NCBI GenBank assembly: GCA_030442055.1
Contig: JAUJEB010000004.1
Location: 372,001-436,000, forward strand
Direction of reading: 5' to 3'
Length of the DNA stretch: 64,000 nucleotides
Source of the DNA: Agaribacillus aureus
GTDB lineage: Bacteria > Bacteroidota > Bacteroidia > Cytophagales > Cyclobacteriaceae
Shown: in pieces, positions 44,237-53,044 of the stretch
How the letters are laid out: every line of letters starts with the position of its first letter
How positions within the stretch are numbered: the first letter of the stretch is position 1
Made by a program: the position numbers and the translations under genes
The notes under the pieces: model-generated
Told to the model about the DNA's origin: nothing
The model's input: only the letters and a program-made list of their open reading frames with translations
The model's database searches: none

Positions 44237-45529
44237 TTACATCAACAGCTTCAATACTTCGTAATTGCTATCGACCGTTTTGTTAATTTCATCCTCTCCA
44301 ATGGCTGAGGAAACAAACAAAGTTTCAAACTGGGAAGGGGCCAAATACACTCCCCGGTCCAGCATCGCCTTAAAATACCGGCCAAACTTTTCAGTATCGC
44401 AGTTTTTGGCATGTTCAAAATCCACAATTCTCTCTGAGGAAAAAAACAGGCTAAACATGGAACCCACCTGGTTGATGGTATGGTTTAGCCCTAGTAATTC
44501 GAGATTCTTTTTGATACCTTCAACAATTTTTTGCGTGCTTCTTTCTATCTGCTGATAAACCTCATCGTGCTCGTTAAGATATGAAAGCATGGTATACCCA
44601 GCCGCCATGGCAATTGGGTTTCCAGACAAGGTACCGGCCTGATAAACAGGACCTTCCGGAGACACGTAATTCATTATTTCTTCTTTACCGCCATAAGCGC
44701 CAACCGGCATTCCCCCGCCAATAATTTTGCCCAGGGTAGTGATGTCGGGCATAACACCATACAATTCCTGCGCCCCTCCTTTTGCAAGGCGGAAACCGGT
44801 CATTACCTCATCAAAAATCAGTACGATACCCTGTTGGTCGCAGACATCCCGGAGTCCCTGTAAAAATCCCGGTTCAGGCAATACACATCCCATATTACCG
44901 GCCACTGGCTCCAGAATAATACTGGCTATTTGATCCGGGTTGGCGGTTACTAGATCCTTAACCTTGTCCAAATCGTTGAAGGGAGCCAGTAAAGTGTCTT
45001 TGGCTGTTCCTTTCGTCACCCCGGGACTATCGGGAGATCCCATGGTTATGGCGCCGCTGCCGGCGGCAATTAAAAACGAGTCCCCGTGACCATGATAACA
45101 CCCTTCAAACTTGATAATCTTATCCCGGCCGGTATATCCTCTGGCTACTCTAATGGCCGACATGGTGGCTTCGGTACCGGAATTAACCATTCTTATCTTA
45201 TCAATAGACGGCACCATATGGGTAATTAACTCGGCAATATCTACTTCTTTCTTTGTAGGGGCGCCAAAAGACAAAGAGCTTTTAACCGCCTCAGTTACAG
45301 CCGCTTCAATAAGTTCATTGCCGTGTCCGAGAATCATGGGGCCCCATGAGTTGATAAAGTCTATAAAACCGTTGTCATCCTCATCATAAAGATAAGCGCC
45401 CGACGCCCTTTTTATAAACAGCGGATCCCCTCCTACTGCTTTAAACGCTCTGACAGGAGAATTAACGCCGCCAGGAATGTATTGCTTAGCCTGATTAAAC
45501 AATACCTGACTTCTACTATTATTTAGCAT
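44237..45529 (-). CDS. hemL: Glutamate-1-semialdehyde 2,1-aminomutase
   Basis: PLP enzyme converting glutamate-1-semialdehyde to 5-aminolevulinate in the C5 route to haem and cobalamin-type tetrapyrroles. 430 residues, normal length. INSWGPMILGHGNELIEAAV, GTEATMSAIRVARGYTGRDK, FEGCYHGHGDSFLIAAGSGA, IFDEVMTGFRLAKGGAQ and the PLP lysine in TTLGKIIGGGMPVGAYGG are all present. It is the last gene of guaA-(LpoA-like)-hemL, 14 bp after the preceding stop. Confidence 0.97.
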   Translation of the reverse strand: MLNNSRSQVLFNQAKQYIPGGVNSPVRAFKAVGGDPLFIKRASGAYLYDEDDNGFIDFINSWGPMILGHGNELIEAAVTEAVKSSLSFGAPTKKEVDIAELITHMVPSIDKIRMVNSGTEATMSAIRVARGYTGRDKIIKFEGCYHGHGDSFLIAAGSGAITMGSPDSPGVTKGTAKDTLLAPFNDLDKVKDLVTANPDQIASIILEPVAGNMGCVLPEPGFLQGLRDVCDQQGIVLIFDEVMTGFRLAKGGAQELYGVMPDITTLGKIIGGGMPVGAYGGKEEIMNYVSPEGPVYQAGTLSGNPIAMAAGYTMLSYLNEHDEVYQQIERSTQKIVEGIKKNLELLGLNHTINQVGSMFSLFFSSERIVDFEHAKNCDTEKFGRYFKAMLDRGVYLAPSQFETLFVSSAIGEDEINKTVDSNYEVLKLLM

Positions 45530-45543
45530 GAATAATATAAAGA

Positions 45544-47247
45544 TTACTTGTTTACCACCTTTAGCTCCGACTCTATGAATTTAACTAAGGGTGTGTACTG
45601 GTTATCATTTCCCATTGTGTAATTAAATCCCTCATAAATTTCACCCTGCACCTGGCCCATATTCTTGAAAGCAATCTGAAAGTAAACACCGTGCTCACTT
45701 AACATCTTACCAAAAAAGTTCATCAAAGCATAACCGTTGTAGGCCCACTTAGATGGAAATACATTGGTGCGGTTATGGTAAAATTTTCTAAAAAGCTCAA
45801 TGCTCTCTTTGGAATAATCGATATAGTTAGGAGATATAATGCTAATGCCGAGTCTGTCTACCTGGTCAAATTCAATGGCGCGGGTGTTTAGCCAGGATTC
45901 GGTCCCGATCAATGGCAGGTGATCACCCCTTGCTTCCAGGGCAGCGATGATGTTGGCCATTAACAAGCCGTTGTCGGATGCCAAAAAAACATGTCCCAAA
46001 CTATCTTCGTTGGTCTCATTAATCAAATTTTGAGCGTTTAGCAAGGTAATGATATCTTTAGCTTTCCCTGCCGATATTTTGTGAATACCCACGACCTCAA
46101 ACGAATCAACTTCTATCCTTGACTTGTAACTATGTGCCAGCACCGAGTCTTTTACGGATTCCCCGTAAAATATTTTTAGCCTGCGTCTTTCAAAATTTTT
46201 GGCGGCATATTCGGCGGCCTTGAAAGCTTGTGTTTCCAAACTTGGCTTAAACAAAAAGGAAAAAGGATTATTGCCTATTACCCTTGAATTATAAGACAAC
46301 GGATTCACCATATTAATCCTCCTTTCAAAGCAATAATTTGAAAGCATACCGGTTGCCGCCTCCGACAAAGGCCCGATAATCAGGTCCATATTGGATAATT
46401 CCCCATTTTCAATCAATTTACGAGTGGTGAGGCTATCCTTTTTGGTATCAAAGGCAAATAAATTTATTTTTATACCTGATTTCTCAAGTTTATCAACACC
46501 CACTTTTATTCCTTCATACAAATCCAGCACCAGGTTTCTGCCCAACGTCAGCGATTCGGATTGTAATTTGTCAATCATTAATGGCAAAACCACCGCTACG
46601 TTGTAGCTGTCCTTTTTACGGGAGCTAAAAATTCTGGCCTTATCGTATTTAACCGGGTTAAGTTCAAACTCATTGACCAAAAACTCCAGTAAGCTACGAT
46701 CCTGCTCCACAATGGGCTGTTTAATAATAGCTTCGGCAAGAAATTCGGCGATATCCTTATCATAAGGATTTTTAGAAAGCAACACGTTTAACTCATCAAC
46801 ATTCTCCAGCTGGGCCAGAAAATGATTTTTCATTTTCCTTGCCTCTTCCGCTATCGTTCGGCTTTGAATTCTATTGATATTAATCAGTGCGCCGAGATAG
46901 TCATTGCTTTCAAAATCTATTTTTGCCAGCCAGAAAAACACTTCATCAATTTTGTCCCATTCCGGATATTTCCTTTCAATTTGATGAAACATGGTATTGG
47001 CAACAATAGATTGGCCTGAGTTGTACGCAGAAACCGCGAAATAGTAGGAGGCGTACTCCAGGTAAGGATTGTTTTCCGTTCTGGTAATCACCTGGCGAAA
47101 TTCCTCCATGGCCAGTTTGTATTTTCCCAGCCCAAATAAATCCTTACCGTTATCGTATTTACCGGTAAGACTCGAGCTTGTTTGCCCCTGCGATGCAAAG
47201 GCAATCAAAAGGAAAAATAAAAGAAAGTGATTAAAGATTTGTCTCAT
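45544..47247 (-). CDS. Secreted TPR plus periplasmic-binding-protein (LpoA-like)
   Basis: A 567-residue exported protein, signal peptide MRQIFNHFLLFFLLIAFASQ. Residues about 25-200 look like TPR helices (YDNGKDLFGLGKYKLAMEEF, LEYASYYFAVSAYNSGQS, KIDFESNDYLGALININRIQ); residues about 215-560 form a type 1 periplasmic-binding fold (YNVAVVLPLMIDKLQSES, LIGPLSEAATGMLSNYC, VFLASDNGLLMANIIAALEA). This order is that of LpoA/YraM, activators of penicillin-binding proteins, although the binding domain also resembles amino-acid receptors. It sits 13 bp after guaA and 14 bp before hemL. No lipobox. The role in cell-wall synthesis is inferred from fold order only. Confidence 0.8.
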   Translation of the reverse strand: MRQIFNHFLLFFLLIAFASQGQTSSSLTGKYDNGKDLFGLGKYKLAMEEFRQVITRTENNPYLEYASYYFAVSAYNSGQSIVANTMFHQIERKYPEWDKIDEVFFWLAKIDFESNDYLGALININRIQSRTIAEEARKMKNHFLAQLENVDELNVLLSKNPYDKDIAEFLAEAIIKQPIVEQDRSLLEFLVNEFELNPVKYDKARIFSSRKKDSYNVAVVLPLMIDKLQSESLTLGRNLVLDLYEGIKVGVDKLEKSGIKINLFAFDTKKDSLTTRKLIENGELSNMDLIIGPLSEAATGMLSNYCFERRINMVNPLSYNSRVIGNNPFSFLFKPSLETQAFKAAEYAAKNFERRRLKIFYGESVKDSVLAHSYKSRIEVDSFEVVGIHKISAGKAKDIITLLNAQNLINETNEDSLGHVFLASDNGLLMANIIAALEARGDHLPLIGTESWLNTRAIEFDQVDRLGISIISPNYIDYSKESIELFRKFYHNRTNVFPSKWAYNGYALMNFFGKMLSEHGVYFQIAFKNMGQVQGEIYEGFNYTMGNDNQYTPLVKFIESELKVVNK

Positions 47248-47260
47248 TATGTAATTTTGG

Positions 47261-48790
47261 TTATTCCCACTCTATAGTCGCAGGCGGCTTTGTACTGATG
47301 TCATAAACCACCCTGTTAACGCCCTTGACCTTGTTGATAATTTCATTAGAAATATCCCCAAGAAGCTCATAGGGCAGGTGGCTCCAGTCGGCTGTCATTC
47401 CATCCACACTGCTGACAGCGCGCAAACTCACCACCCCTTCATAAGTTCTTTCATCGCCCATTACCCCTACAGATTGTACTGGCAACAAGATTGCGCCTGC
47501 CTGCCAAACTTTGTCGTACCACCCGGAGGCTTTTAAGCTTTGGATAAAAATATAGTCAACTTCCTGCAAAATTTTAACTCTTTCCTCATTTATTTCTCCC
47601 AGAATGCGGATGGCGAGACCCGGACCGGGAAAAGGATGGCGTCCAAGAATGGTGTCGTCAATACCCAAAGTCTTGCCTACCAATCTTACCTCATCTTTAA
47701 ATAGGGTATTCAAAGGCTCCACCACTTTTAGCTTCATGTAATCCGGCAACCCTCCCACGTTATGGTGGGATTTGATGGTAGCTGACGGCCCCTTTACAGA
47801 CACGGATTCAATTACGTCCGGATAAATGGTGCCTTGTCCCAACCAGCTAACGTTCTCAATACTATGTGCCTCGGCGTCAAATACATCTATAAAAACTTTA
47901 CCTATAGCTTTTCTTTTCTTTTCGGGGTCAGTCTGACCGGCTAAGGCCTGATAAAATTGCTCCCTGGCATCAACGCCCTTTACGTTAAGCCCCATGCCTT
48001 TATAGGAGTTTAAAACATCTTCAAATTCATTTTTTCGCAATAAGCCGTTATCTACAAAAATGCAGTGCAAATTTTTGCCGATAGCCCTGTGAATTAACGT
48101 GGCTGCAACACTGGAATCAACACCGCCTGAAAGCCCCAAAACGACCTTGTCATTGCCCAGTTTTTCCTTTAATGCCGCTATAGTGGTTTCCACAAAAATA
48201 TCCGGCGTCCAATCCTGGCTACATTGGCATATGTGCACCACAAAATTTCTTAATACCGTTTTCCCCTCAATAGAATGGGTGACTTCGGGATGAAACTGAA
48301 TGCCATAAGTTTCCTTTCCCATCACCTTAAAAGCGACGATATCCACGGTTGGCGTGCTGGCAATTACTTCGAAATCCTGCGGCAAAGCCGCGATGGTGTC
48401 CGCATGTGACATCCAAACCTGGGAATTGAGTGACATCTCCTTCATCAATTCGTTGTGGGTATCTACCTTGCTTAATTTGGCCCGGCCGTACTCACGGATT
48501 TGTGAAGGCAAAACCTCTCCTCCATTCAGATGCGCTATCAATTGGGCACCATAACATACCCCCAAAACCGGCAACCGATCAGTCAACTCTTTTAAGTCAA
48601 CAGCAGGCGCATCAGCGTCTCTTACGGAGCAGGGACTTCCCGACAGGATCACTCCTTTTACATTATCGGTAAATTCGGGAATATGATTATATGGATGAAT
48701 TTCGCAGTAAACATTTAGCTCCCTGACCCGCCTGGCAATTAATTGCGTGTATTGAGAGCCAAAATCCAAAATCAATATCATTTCACTCAT
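47261..48790 (-). CDS. guaA: GMP synthase (glutamine-hydrolysing)
   Basis: Aminates XMP to GMP in purine synthesis. 509 residues with class I amidotransferase (nucleophile Cys in [18 protein letters not shown], His-Glu in [11 protein letters not shown]), ATP pyrophosphatase P-loop [14 protein letters not shown], and the C-terminal dimer domain ending [17 protein letters not shown]. First gene of the tight guaA-LpoA-like-hemL operon. On the minus strand, TATTTTTG (48802-48795) just before the ATG resembles a -7 element, but without a spaced -33 box and too close to the start to be convincing. Confidence 0.98.
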   Translation of the reverse strand: MSEMILILDFGSQYTQLIARRVRELNVYCEIHPYNHIPEFTDNVKGVILSGSPCSVRDADAPAVDLKELTDRLPVLGVCYGAQLIAHLNGGEVLPSQIREYGRAKLSKVDTHNELMKEMSLNSQVWMSHADTIAALPQDFEVIASTPTVDIVAFKVMGKETYGIQFHPEVTHSIEGKTVLRNFVVHICQCSQDWTPDIFVETTIAALKEKLGNDKVVLGLSGGVDSSVAATLIHRAIGKNLHCIFVDNGLLRKNEFEDVLNSYKGMGLNVKGVDAREQFYQALAGQTDPEKKRKAIGKVFIDVFDAEAHSIENVSWLGQGTIYPDVIESVSVKGPSATIKSHHNVGGLPDYMKLKVVEPLNTLFKDEVRLVGKTLGIDDTILGRHPFPGPGLAIRILGEINEERVKILQEVDYIFIQSLKASGWYDKVWQAGAILLPVQSVGVMGDERTYEGVVSLRAVSSVDGMTADWSHLPYELLGDISNEIINKVKGVNRVVYDISTKPPATIEWE

Positions 48791-48895
48791 GGCACAAAAA
48801 TAGCAGGAGATTCGAGTTTATACTAATCTTGCTAAAATTATTTCCCACTACCAAAACTCCTGCATTTTAGTAACTGATAATTGGCAAAAAAATTT

Positions 48896-48903
48896 TACTT
48901 TTG
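48896..48903 (+). promoter_or_regulatory. Candidate -7 promoter element for the alpha/beta hydrolase gene
   Basis: TACTTTTG is an exact match to the Bacteroidota -7 consensus TAnnTTTG, 22 bp before the ATG at 48926 in the guaA-hydrolase divergent gap. No ideal -33 TTTG is found at 19-21 bp spacing, so support is moderate. Confidence 0.4.
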
Positions 48904-48925
48904 GATATGACCTGACGTTGCTAAG

Positions 48926-49990
48926 ATGAAAAAACTTTTAAAATGGCTATCCGTACCGGTTATATTATTGGTTATCTATATGGCCGGCCCAAAACCACCG
49001 ACGCCCGTTCTGAATGGTAACTTGCCCCGGATAGATAACAACCTGCTAGCGCTGGAAAATACCATCAACCAGGAAGAAGCCGCCACAGAAGGCATTAAAA
49101 AGGACAATCAAGCCAGAATAGTATGGTACGACAGCACGTCCAGGGAAAAAACACCCTACAGCATCGTTTACCTTCATGGATTTAGTGCGAGCCAGGGAGA
49201 AGGCAGCCCGGTGCATCGCAATTTGGCTCATAAATTTGGCTGTAACCTGTACCTGTCGCGCCTGGCAGACCATGGGATCGAAGAGGATAGTATTTTTAAG
49301 GAGCTTACGCCGGAATCCTTGCTGGCGTCAGCTAAAAAAGCGGTGGCCATCGGCAAACAACTGGGAGATAGCGTTATTGTCGTGGGCACTTCTACGGGAG
49401 GCGCCCTGGGCATCTATCTGGCGGCGGAAAACCCCGAAATAAAAGCCCTGGTTTGCTACTCGCCCATTATTGATTTCTACGATCAAAATACTTTTATTAT
49501 TAATAAACCATGGGGTCGGAGCATCATGCGCATGATTGTAGGATCAGATTTTTTGGGGTCTGAAAAATCGCCCCTTGAAGAGCAATACTGGTCCACAAAA
49601 TATATGATCGATGGGGTAATTACACTCAAATCATTTATTAGTGAATGCATGGTGGCAAAAACCTTTAAAAAAGTTACCTGCCCCTTTTTCCTGGGTTACT
49701 ACTACAAAAATGACACTTTACAAGACGACGTCGTATCCATCCCTGCCATGCTGGACATGTATGATCAACTTGGCACTCCCAAAGCACAAAAAGTAAAAGT
49801 CCCCTTTCCCGAGTCCGGGGATCACGTCATTGCTTCCTATATTACATCCAACGATTACAAAGGCGTGGAGCGAGAAACCATCAGGTTCATGAAGGATATA
49901 GTTGGATTGCCATTGCCCAAAGTCAACTTGCAAAATCCTGATACTATAACGCATCAGCAGGACCTAATACATAAAAAAAGCAATCCTTAG
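48926..49990 (+). CDS. Membrane-anchored or secreted alpha/beta hydrolase
   Basis: A 354-residue serine hydrolase with N-terminal hydrophobic segment (LKWLSVPVILLVIYMAG) that may be a signal anchor. YLHGFSASQGEG is the oxyanion region after strand 3, GTSTGGALGIYLAAE contains the nucleophile Ser, and the late PFPESGDHVIASYIT supplies the likely His (Asp in YYYKNDTLQDD is possible). It resembles esterase/lysophospholipase-like enzymes; substrate unknown. The last 47 bp overlap the end of the convergent GNAT gene. Confidence 0.85.
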   Translation: MKKLLKWLSVPVILLVIYMAGPKPPTPVLNGNLPRIDNNLLALENTINQEEAATEGIKKDNQARIVWYDSTSREKTPYSIVYLHGFSASQGEGSPVHRNLAHKFGCNLYLSRLADHGIEEDSIFKELTPESLLASAKKAVAIGKQLGDSVIVVGTSTGGALGIYLAAENPEIKALVCYSPIIDFYDQNTFIINKPWGRSIMRMIVGSDFLGSEKSPLEEQYWSTKYMIDGVITLKSFISECMVAKTFKKVTCPFFLGYYYKNDTLQDDVVSIPAMLDMYDQLGTPKAQKVKVPFPESGDHVIASYITSNDYKGVERETIRFMKDIVGLPLPKVNLQNPDTITHQQDLIHKKSNP

Positions 49991-50492
49991 CGTGGTTATT
50001 TTGATTGGGGAAACGGCACCATTTTCTGATAAGTGCCTCCTGAATAAATCCGGATTTTTCCAAAACCCTGATCGAAGGACCGTGTTCTGCGTCACAAATT
50101 GCCCAGATGCGATAAATCTGCTGTTGCGCTTTGAGCCATGCTACCAGGGTTTTTGTCGCTTCGGTAGCATACCCCTTTCCCCAGGCAGTTTCAGCCAAAA
50201 TATAGCCAAGATAAACCTTGCCATCTTCATTGACAAAGCCGGTGCCGCCAATGAGCTTGTCTGATGATTTCTCAATAATAGCAAAGGAAAAATCCACGCC
50301 TTTCAGCCATGCGTCACCGGCATATTTTAAATAATCCCTGGTATCCTCAATAGTCTGATGCGTGGGCCATGAAACAAATTTTGTGGCCCGGGGATTTCCG
50401 GCATATTGATAAAAGATCATGGCGGCATCTTCCGGCAGGAACTTCCTTAACACCAGGCGTTCCGATTCAAAATGGTGAGGGACCTCCAGCAT
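49944..50492 (-). CDS. GNAT-family N-acetyltransferase (RimJ/RimL-like)
   Basis: A 182-residue acetyltransferase of the RimJ/RimL branch: ESERLVLRKFLPEDAAMIF start, YAGNPRATKFVSWPTHQ, acetyl-CoA site YILAETAWGKGYATEATKTL, and GPSIRVLEKSGFIQEALIRK. Such enzymes acetylate ribosomal-protein or other N-termini, or small molecules including antibiotics; the substrate is not predictable here. The 3' end overlaps the convergent hydrolase gene by 47 bp. The upstream gap (50493-50538) is short, and the esterase gene on the same strand precedes it. Confidence 0.92.
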   Translation of the reverse strand: MLEVPHHFESERLVLRKFLPEDAAMIFYQYAGNPRATKFVSWPTHQTIEDTRDYLKYAGDAWLKGVDFSFAIIEKSSDKLIGGTGFVNEDGKVYLGYILAETAWGKGYATEATKTLVAWLKAQQQIYRIWAICDAEHGPSIRVLEKSGFIQEALIRKWCRFPNQNNHAKDCFFYVLGPADAL

Positions 50493-50538
50493 GAAGCAAA
50501 GTTAAAAAACTAATTGCCCTTATCTAAATCCGGTAAAT

Positions 50539-51465
50539 TTAAGGCAAACTTTTAAGCCAATCTATACAACGCTGTGTCCAGGTTTGCAGGTGCCCTTTAT
50601 CTATGGCCAGCGAAAACCCATGCCCGCCAAACGAATATATATGCATTTCTGCGGGGACATTTTTTTCTTTTAATGCCTGATAAAATACCAGACTATTTTC
50701 TACCGGCACAGCCTTGTCATCTCCGGAATGAACAATAAATGTGGGTGGCACGTTGGCTTTTACCTGTAGCTCATTGGAATAATGATCCTTCATGGATGCT
50801 TTGGCATCTTTTCCCAGCAATGCCTCCATCGATCCCCGGTGCATAAAGGGTTTTGAAAAAGTAATAACCGGGTAGGCCAATATCATAAAATCAGGCCTGC
50901 ATGAAATAGCATCTATAGGGTCATCTGATGTAAACAATTCCTCATCAAAGTGTGTACCCAATGTCGAGGCGAGATGACCGCCCGCTGAAAAACCCATGAT
51001 TCCCACCTTCTCAGGGTCAATATTCCAATCTCCGGCATGGTGCCGAACCATTCTCATCGCTCGCTGGGCATCGATCAACGGGGACTTGTGGGGTGTAATA
51101 TTACTCCTGGAAGTCGGCAGGCGATACTTTAAAACGATGGCGGCAATACCATTGGCATTCAGCCATTTGGCGATGTCGATGCCCTCCCAATCGTAGGCAA
51201 GTATGTGATAACCTCCTCCCGGACAAATTACCACAGCCTTTCTGGTAACATTTTTCCCGGCAGGCAAATAGACGGCGATGGTGGGCTTTTGAACTTTACT
51301 GATTCTTACAATATTAGTAGTATCCCTGATTTCCTGCTCGTCGGTCTTTTGATAATTGGGTATATGGCCGGACCACAACGGGATTTCAAAGTTTTGGCCA
51401 CTAATCCGGTAGGTGGTTATCATACAGAAAAATATTAAAATCAGGTGTGGTTTTATGCTAATCAT
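50539..51465 (-). CDS. Secreted alpha/beta hydrolase (acetyl-xylan/BD-FAE-type esterase)
   Basis: 308 residues from ATG 51465, which starts the signal peptide MISIKPHLILIFFCMITTYR; the frame is open 168 bp further but would overlap the next gene. HGGG-like oxyanion motif appears as VICPGGGYHILAYDWEG, the nucleophile in IMGFSAGGHLASTL, Asp in HSGDDKAVPVENS and His in YSFGGHGFSL. The family includes esterases that remove acetyl groups from polysaccharides and related lipases, all extracytoplasmic. It follows the DUF1801 gene by 61 bp. Confidence 0.9.
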   Translation of the reverse strand: MISIKPHLILIFFCMITTYRISGQNFEIPLWSGHIPNYQKTDEQEIRDTTNIVRISKVQKPTIAVYLPAGKNVTRKAVVICPGGGYHILAYDWEGIDIAKWLNANGIAAIVLKYRLPTSRSNITPHKSPLIDAQRAMRMVRHHAGDWNIDPEKVGIMGFSAGGHLASTLGTHFDEELFTSDDPIDAISCRPDFMILAYPVITFSKPFMHRGSMEALLGKDAKASMKDHYSNELQVKANVPPTFIVHSGDDKAVPVENSLVFYQALKEKNVPAEMHIYSFGGHGFSLAIDKGHLQTWTQRCIDWLKSLP

Positions 51466-51526
51466 GGTTAAATCATTAGGGTATTTAAAGATGCGCGACC
51501 ATATACTTGTGAACTTAAATAATGTA

Positions 51527-51904
51527 TTATGCTTTTTTCCTTTTGGAAGCATAGGGTACGGTTTCATCCAGCAATAAGGCCTCTTGAATAATTTCGTTAA
51601 TTGTTTTCTCAGGTATGTCTGCAAGATTTTCAAATGTTACGCTAAAGACCTGCTTTCGTCCTTTAGACTGCAAAAGTCCCTGAACATTGGACAGCTCGTT
51701 GCCCCTGAGAAATGAAAATTCCACAAGCCCGTTTTTCCTGGGGTTCAGGTAACAGATCCAGCTCTTTTTATAATAAAAAGGCACCTTAAACCTGATTTTT
51801 GCTACCAGGTCCATCTCACCTGACAGCAGGTTATGAAGGTATAACATCACCGCTCTCTGGTTACCTTCATAAGTATAAATAAAATCTTCAACAGCAGTCA
51901 CCAT
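51527..51904 (-). CDS. DUF1801-type protein
   Basis: A 125-residue protein similar in pattern to the DUF1801/YdhG-like protein at 9399-9764: N-terminal helix with VEDFIYTYEGNQRAVMLYLH, then AKIRFKVPFYYKKSWICYLN strand block, and C-terminal basic tail ASKRKKA. The role is unknown. It precedes the esterase gene on the same strand, 61 bp apart. Identity with the first DUF1801 protein looks low. Confidence 0.7.
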   Translation of the reverse strand: MVTAVEDFIYTYEGNQRAVMLYLHNLLSGEMDLVAKIRFKVPFYYKKSWICYLNPRKNGLVEFSFLRGNELSNVQGLLQSKGRKQVFSVTFENLADIPEKTINEIIQEALLLDETVPYASKRKKA

Positions 51905-52045
51905 TAATATCGTTTAAAATCATACAGCTTAACGAATATATCATAAACCTGAATTTAAACCAATTGGGAAATGTACAAGCTATGAATTATTCCGTAAAAA
52001 CCGGTGGTCACACAGGCTTTATCGAAGCAACAAAAACTCTGTTTG

Positions 52046-53038
52046 CTAATCGGGGTAGGCATACACAAAAACCGGCGCTTGCTGCAAAATAGTGTCGGCC
52101 GTAAGCCTGGAGACGGCACCGTCTTTGGCATTTAACAGGTAGATATCATAGTCTTCATAATCACCGGAACTTTGTTCAAAAACCATCTTGCTGCCATCAT
52201 GTGACCAACTGTGATAGACCTGGTTATTTTCAACGGTGGTTATCCGGCGCAGATCGTTACCATCAACGTTGATACTAAAAATACTGTAACTCCCGTCTCG
52301 CAACGACGAAAAAGATATTTCATCTTCCAGGTACCAAACTGGTGGTCCTACCCTGTAATCAAACCATGCCGCAGTGGAATCTTTATCAGGATAATGTGTT
52401 AATTGTCTTAGTTGCGAGCCATCGTCATTCATAATATATAATTCATCTGCCAAGCTCTGAGTTCCCGCCGGTATTTTACGGGCTCCTCTGAAAACAATTT
52501 GTTTGCCGTCATGGGAAAAGAAAGGATCATGAAAATAAGCTAAATCCGGTCTGATCGCCTGCCGATGCCAGTTTTGTACATCGATGATGTAAAAAGCTGT
52601 ATCTATCCTGGGATCGGGTTTGACTATCAACTCCTTTCCACCTTGGCGACTGCTTATCCAGCTGTCGTCTATTGGAAAATCTGTAATTTTCCTGATATTT
52701 TTTCCTCTGGCATCCATTTCATAGAGAAAGTAAACGCCGTGAATAGTGTCTCTGTCTGAGGCAAAATAGATTTTATCCCGGTAGGCATAATACAGCCAAT
52801 CCTAGCCCTCTCTGTCAGTAATATTTTTTTGGCCGCTCCCGTCAAGATTCATGACAAATATTTCATAGTCATCCCCCGATAGATCACAAAGCACATTGTA
52901 GGCTATTTTGAGTTGGCCTGGTCCGGCAGAATGATTATCCGAATGATCCAGCCCCTTGTTACTGGAAGGAGTACAGGCGGCATAAAAAAGGAACTGCCAA
53001 AAAAATATAAAACAACAATTTAATTGCATGTCAGGCAT
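52046..53038 (-). pseudogene. PD40/TolB-like lipoprotein interrupted by in-frame TAG
   Basis: A single frame from 53038 to 52046 contains one internal stop, TAG at 52804-52802. The first piece (78 codons) is a lipoprotein signal (ATG at 53029 or 53038, lipobox FYAAC) and the first PD40 beta-propeller repeat (YEIFVMNLDGSGQKNITDRE). The frame continues after the stop DWLYYAYRDKIYFASDRD, the normal second half of a repeat, and the next 250 codons hold further propeller repeats (HDPFFSHDGKQIVFRGARK, LYIMNDDGSQLRQLTHYPD, YHSWSHDGSKMVFEQSSG). So one nonsense codon splits an otherwise intact gene. An internal ATG at 52717 exists, but that fragment would lack a signal. Downstream of the aminotransferase gene by 6 bp. 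Confidence 0.85.
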
Positions 53039-53044
53039 ACGTTA

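Noticed and set aside
48795-48802. TATTTTTG as the guaA promoter
   Set aside because: It would place transcription start at or inside the start codon and has no spaced -33 element.
51466-51633. 56-residue N-terminal extension of the secreted esterase
   Set aside because: It would overlap the DUF1801 gene and bury the signal peptide that begins at ATG 51465.
52046-52717. Independent 223-residue gene starting at the internal ATG
   Set aside because: It would lack a signal peptide and part of the first propeller repeat; the upstream frame is continuous apart from one TAG, so it is the 3' part of an interrupted gene.
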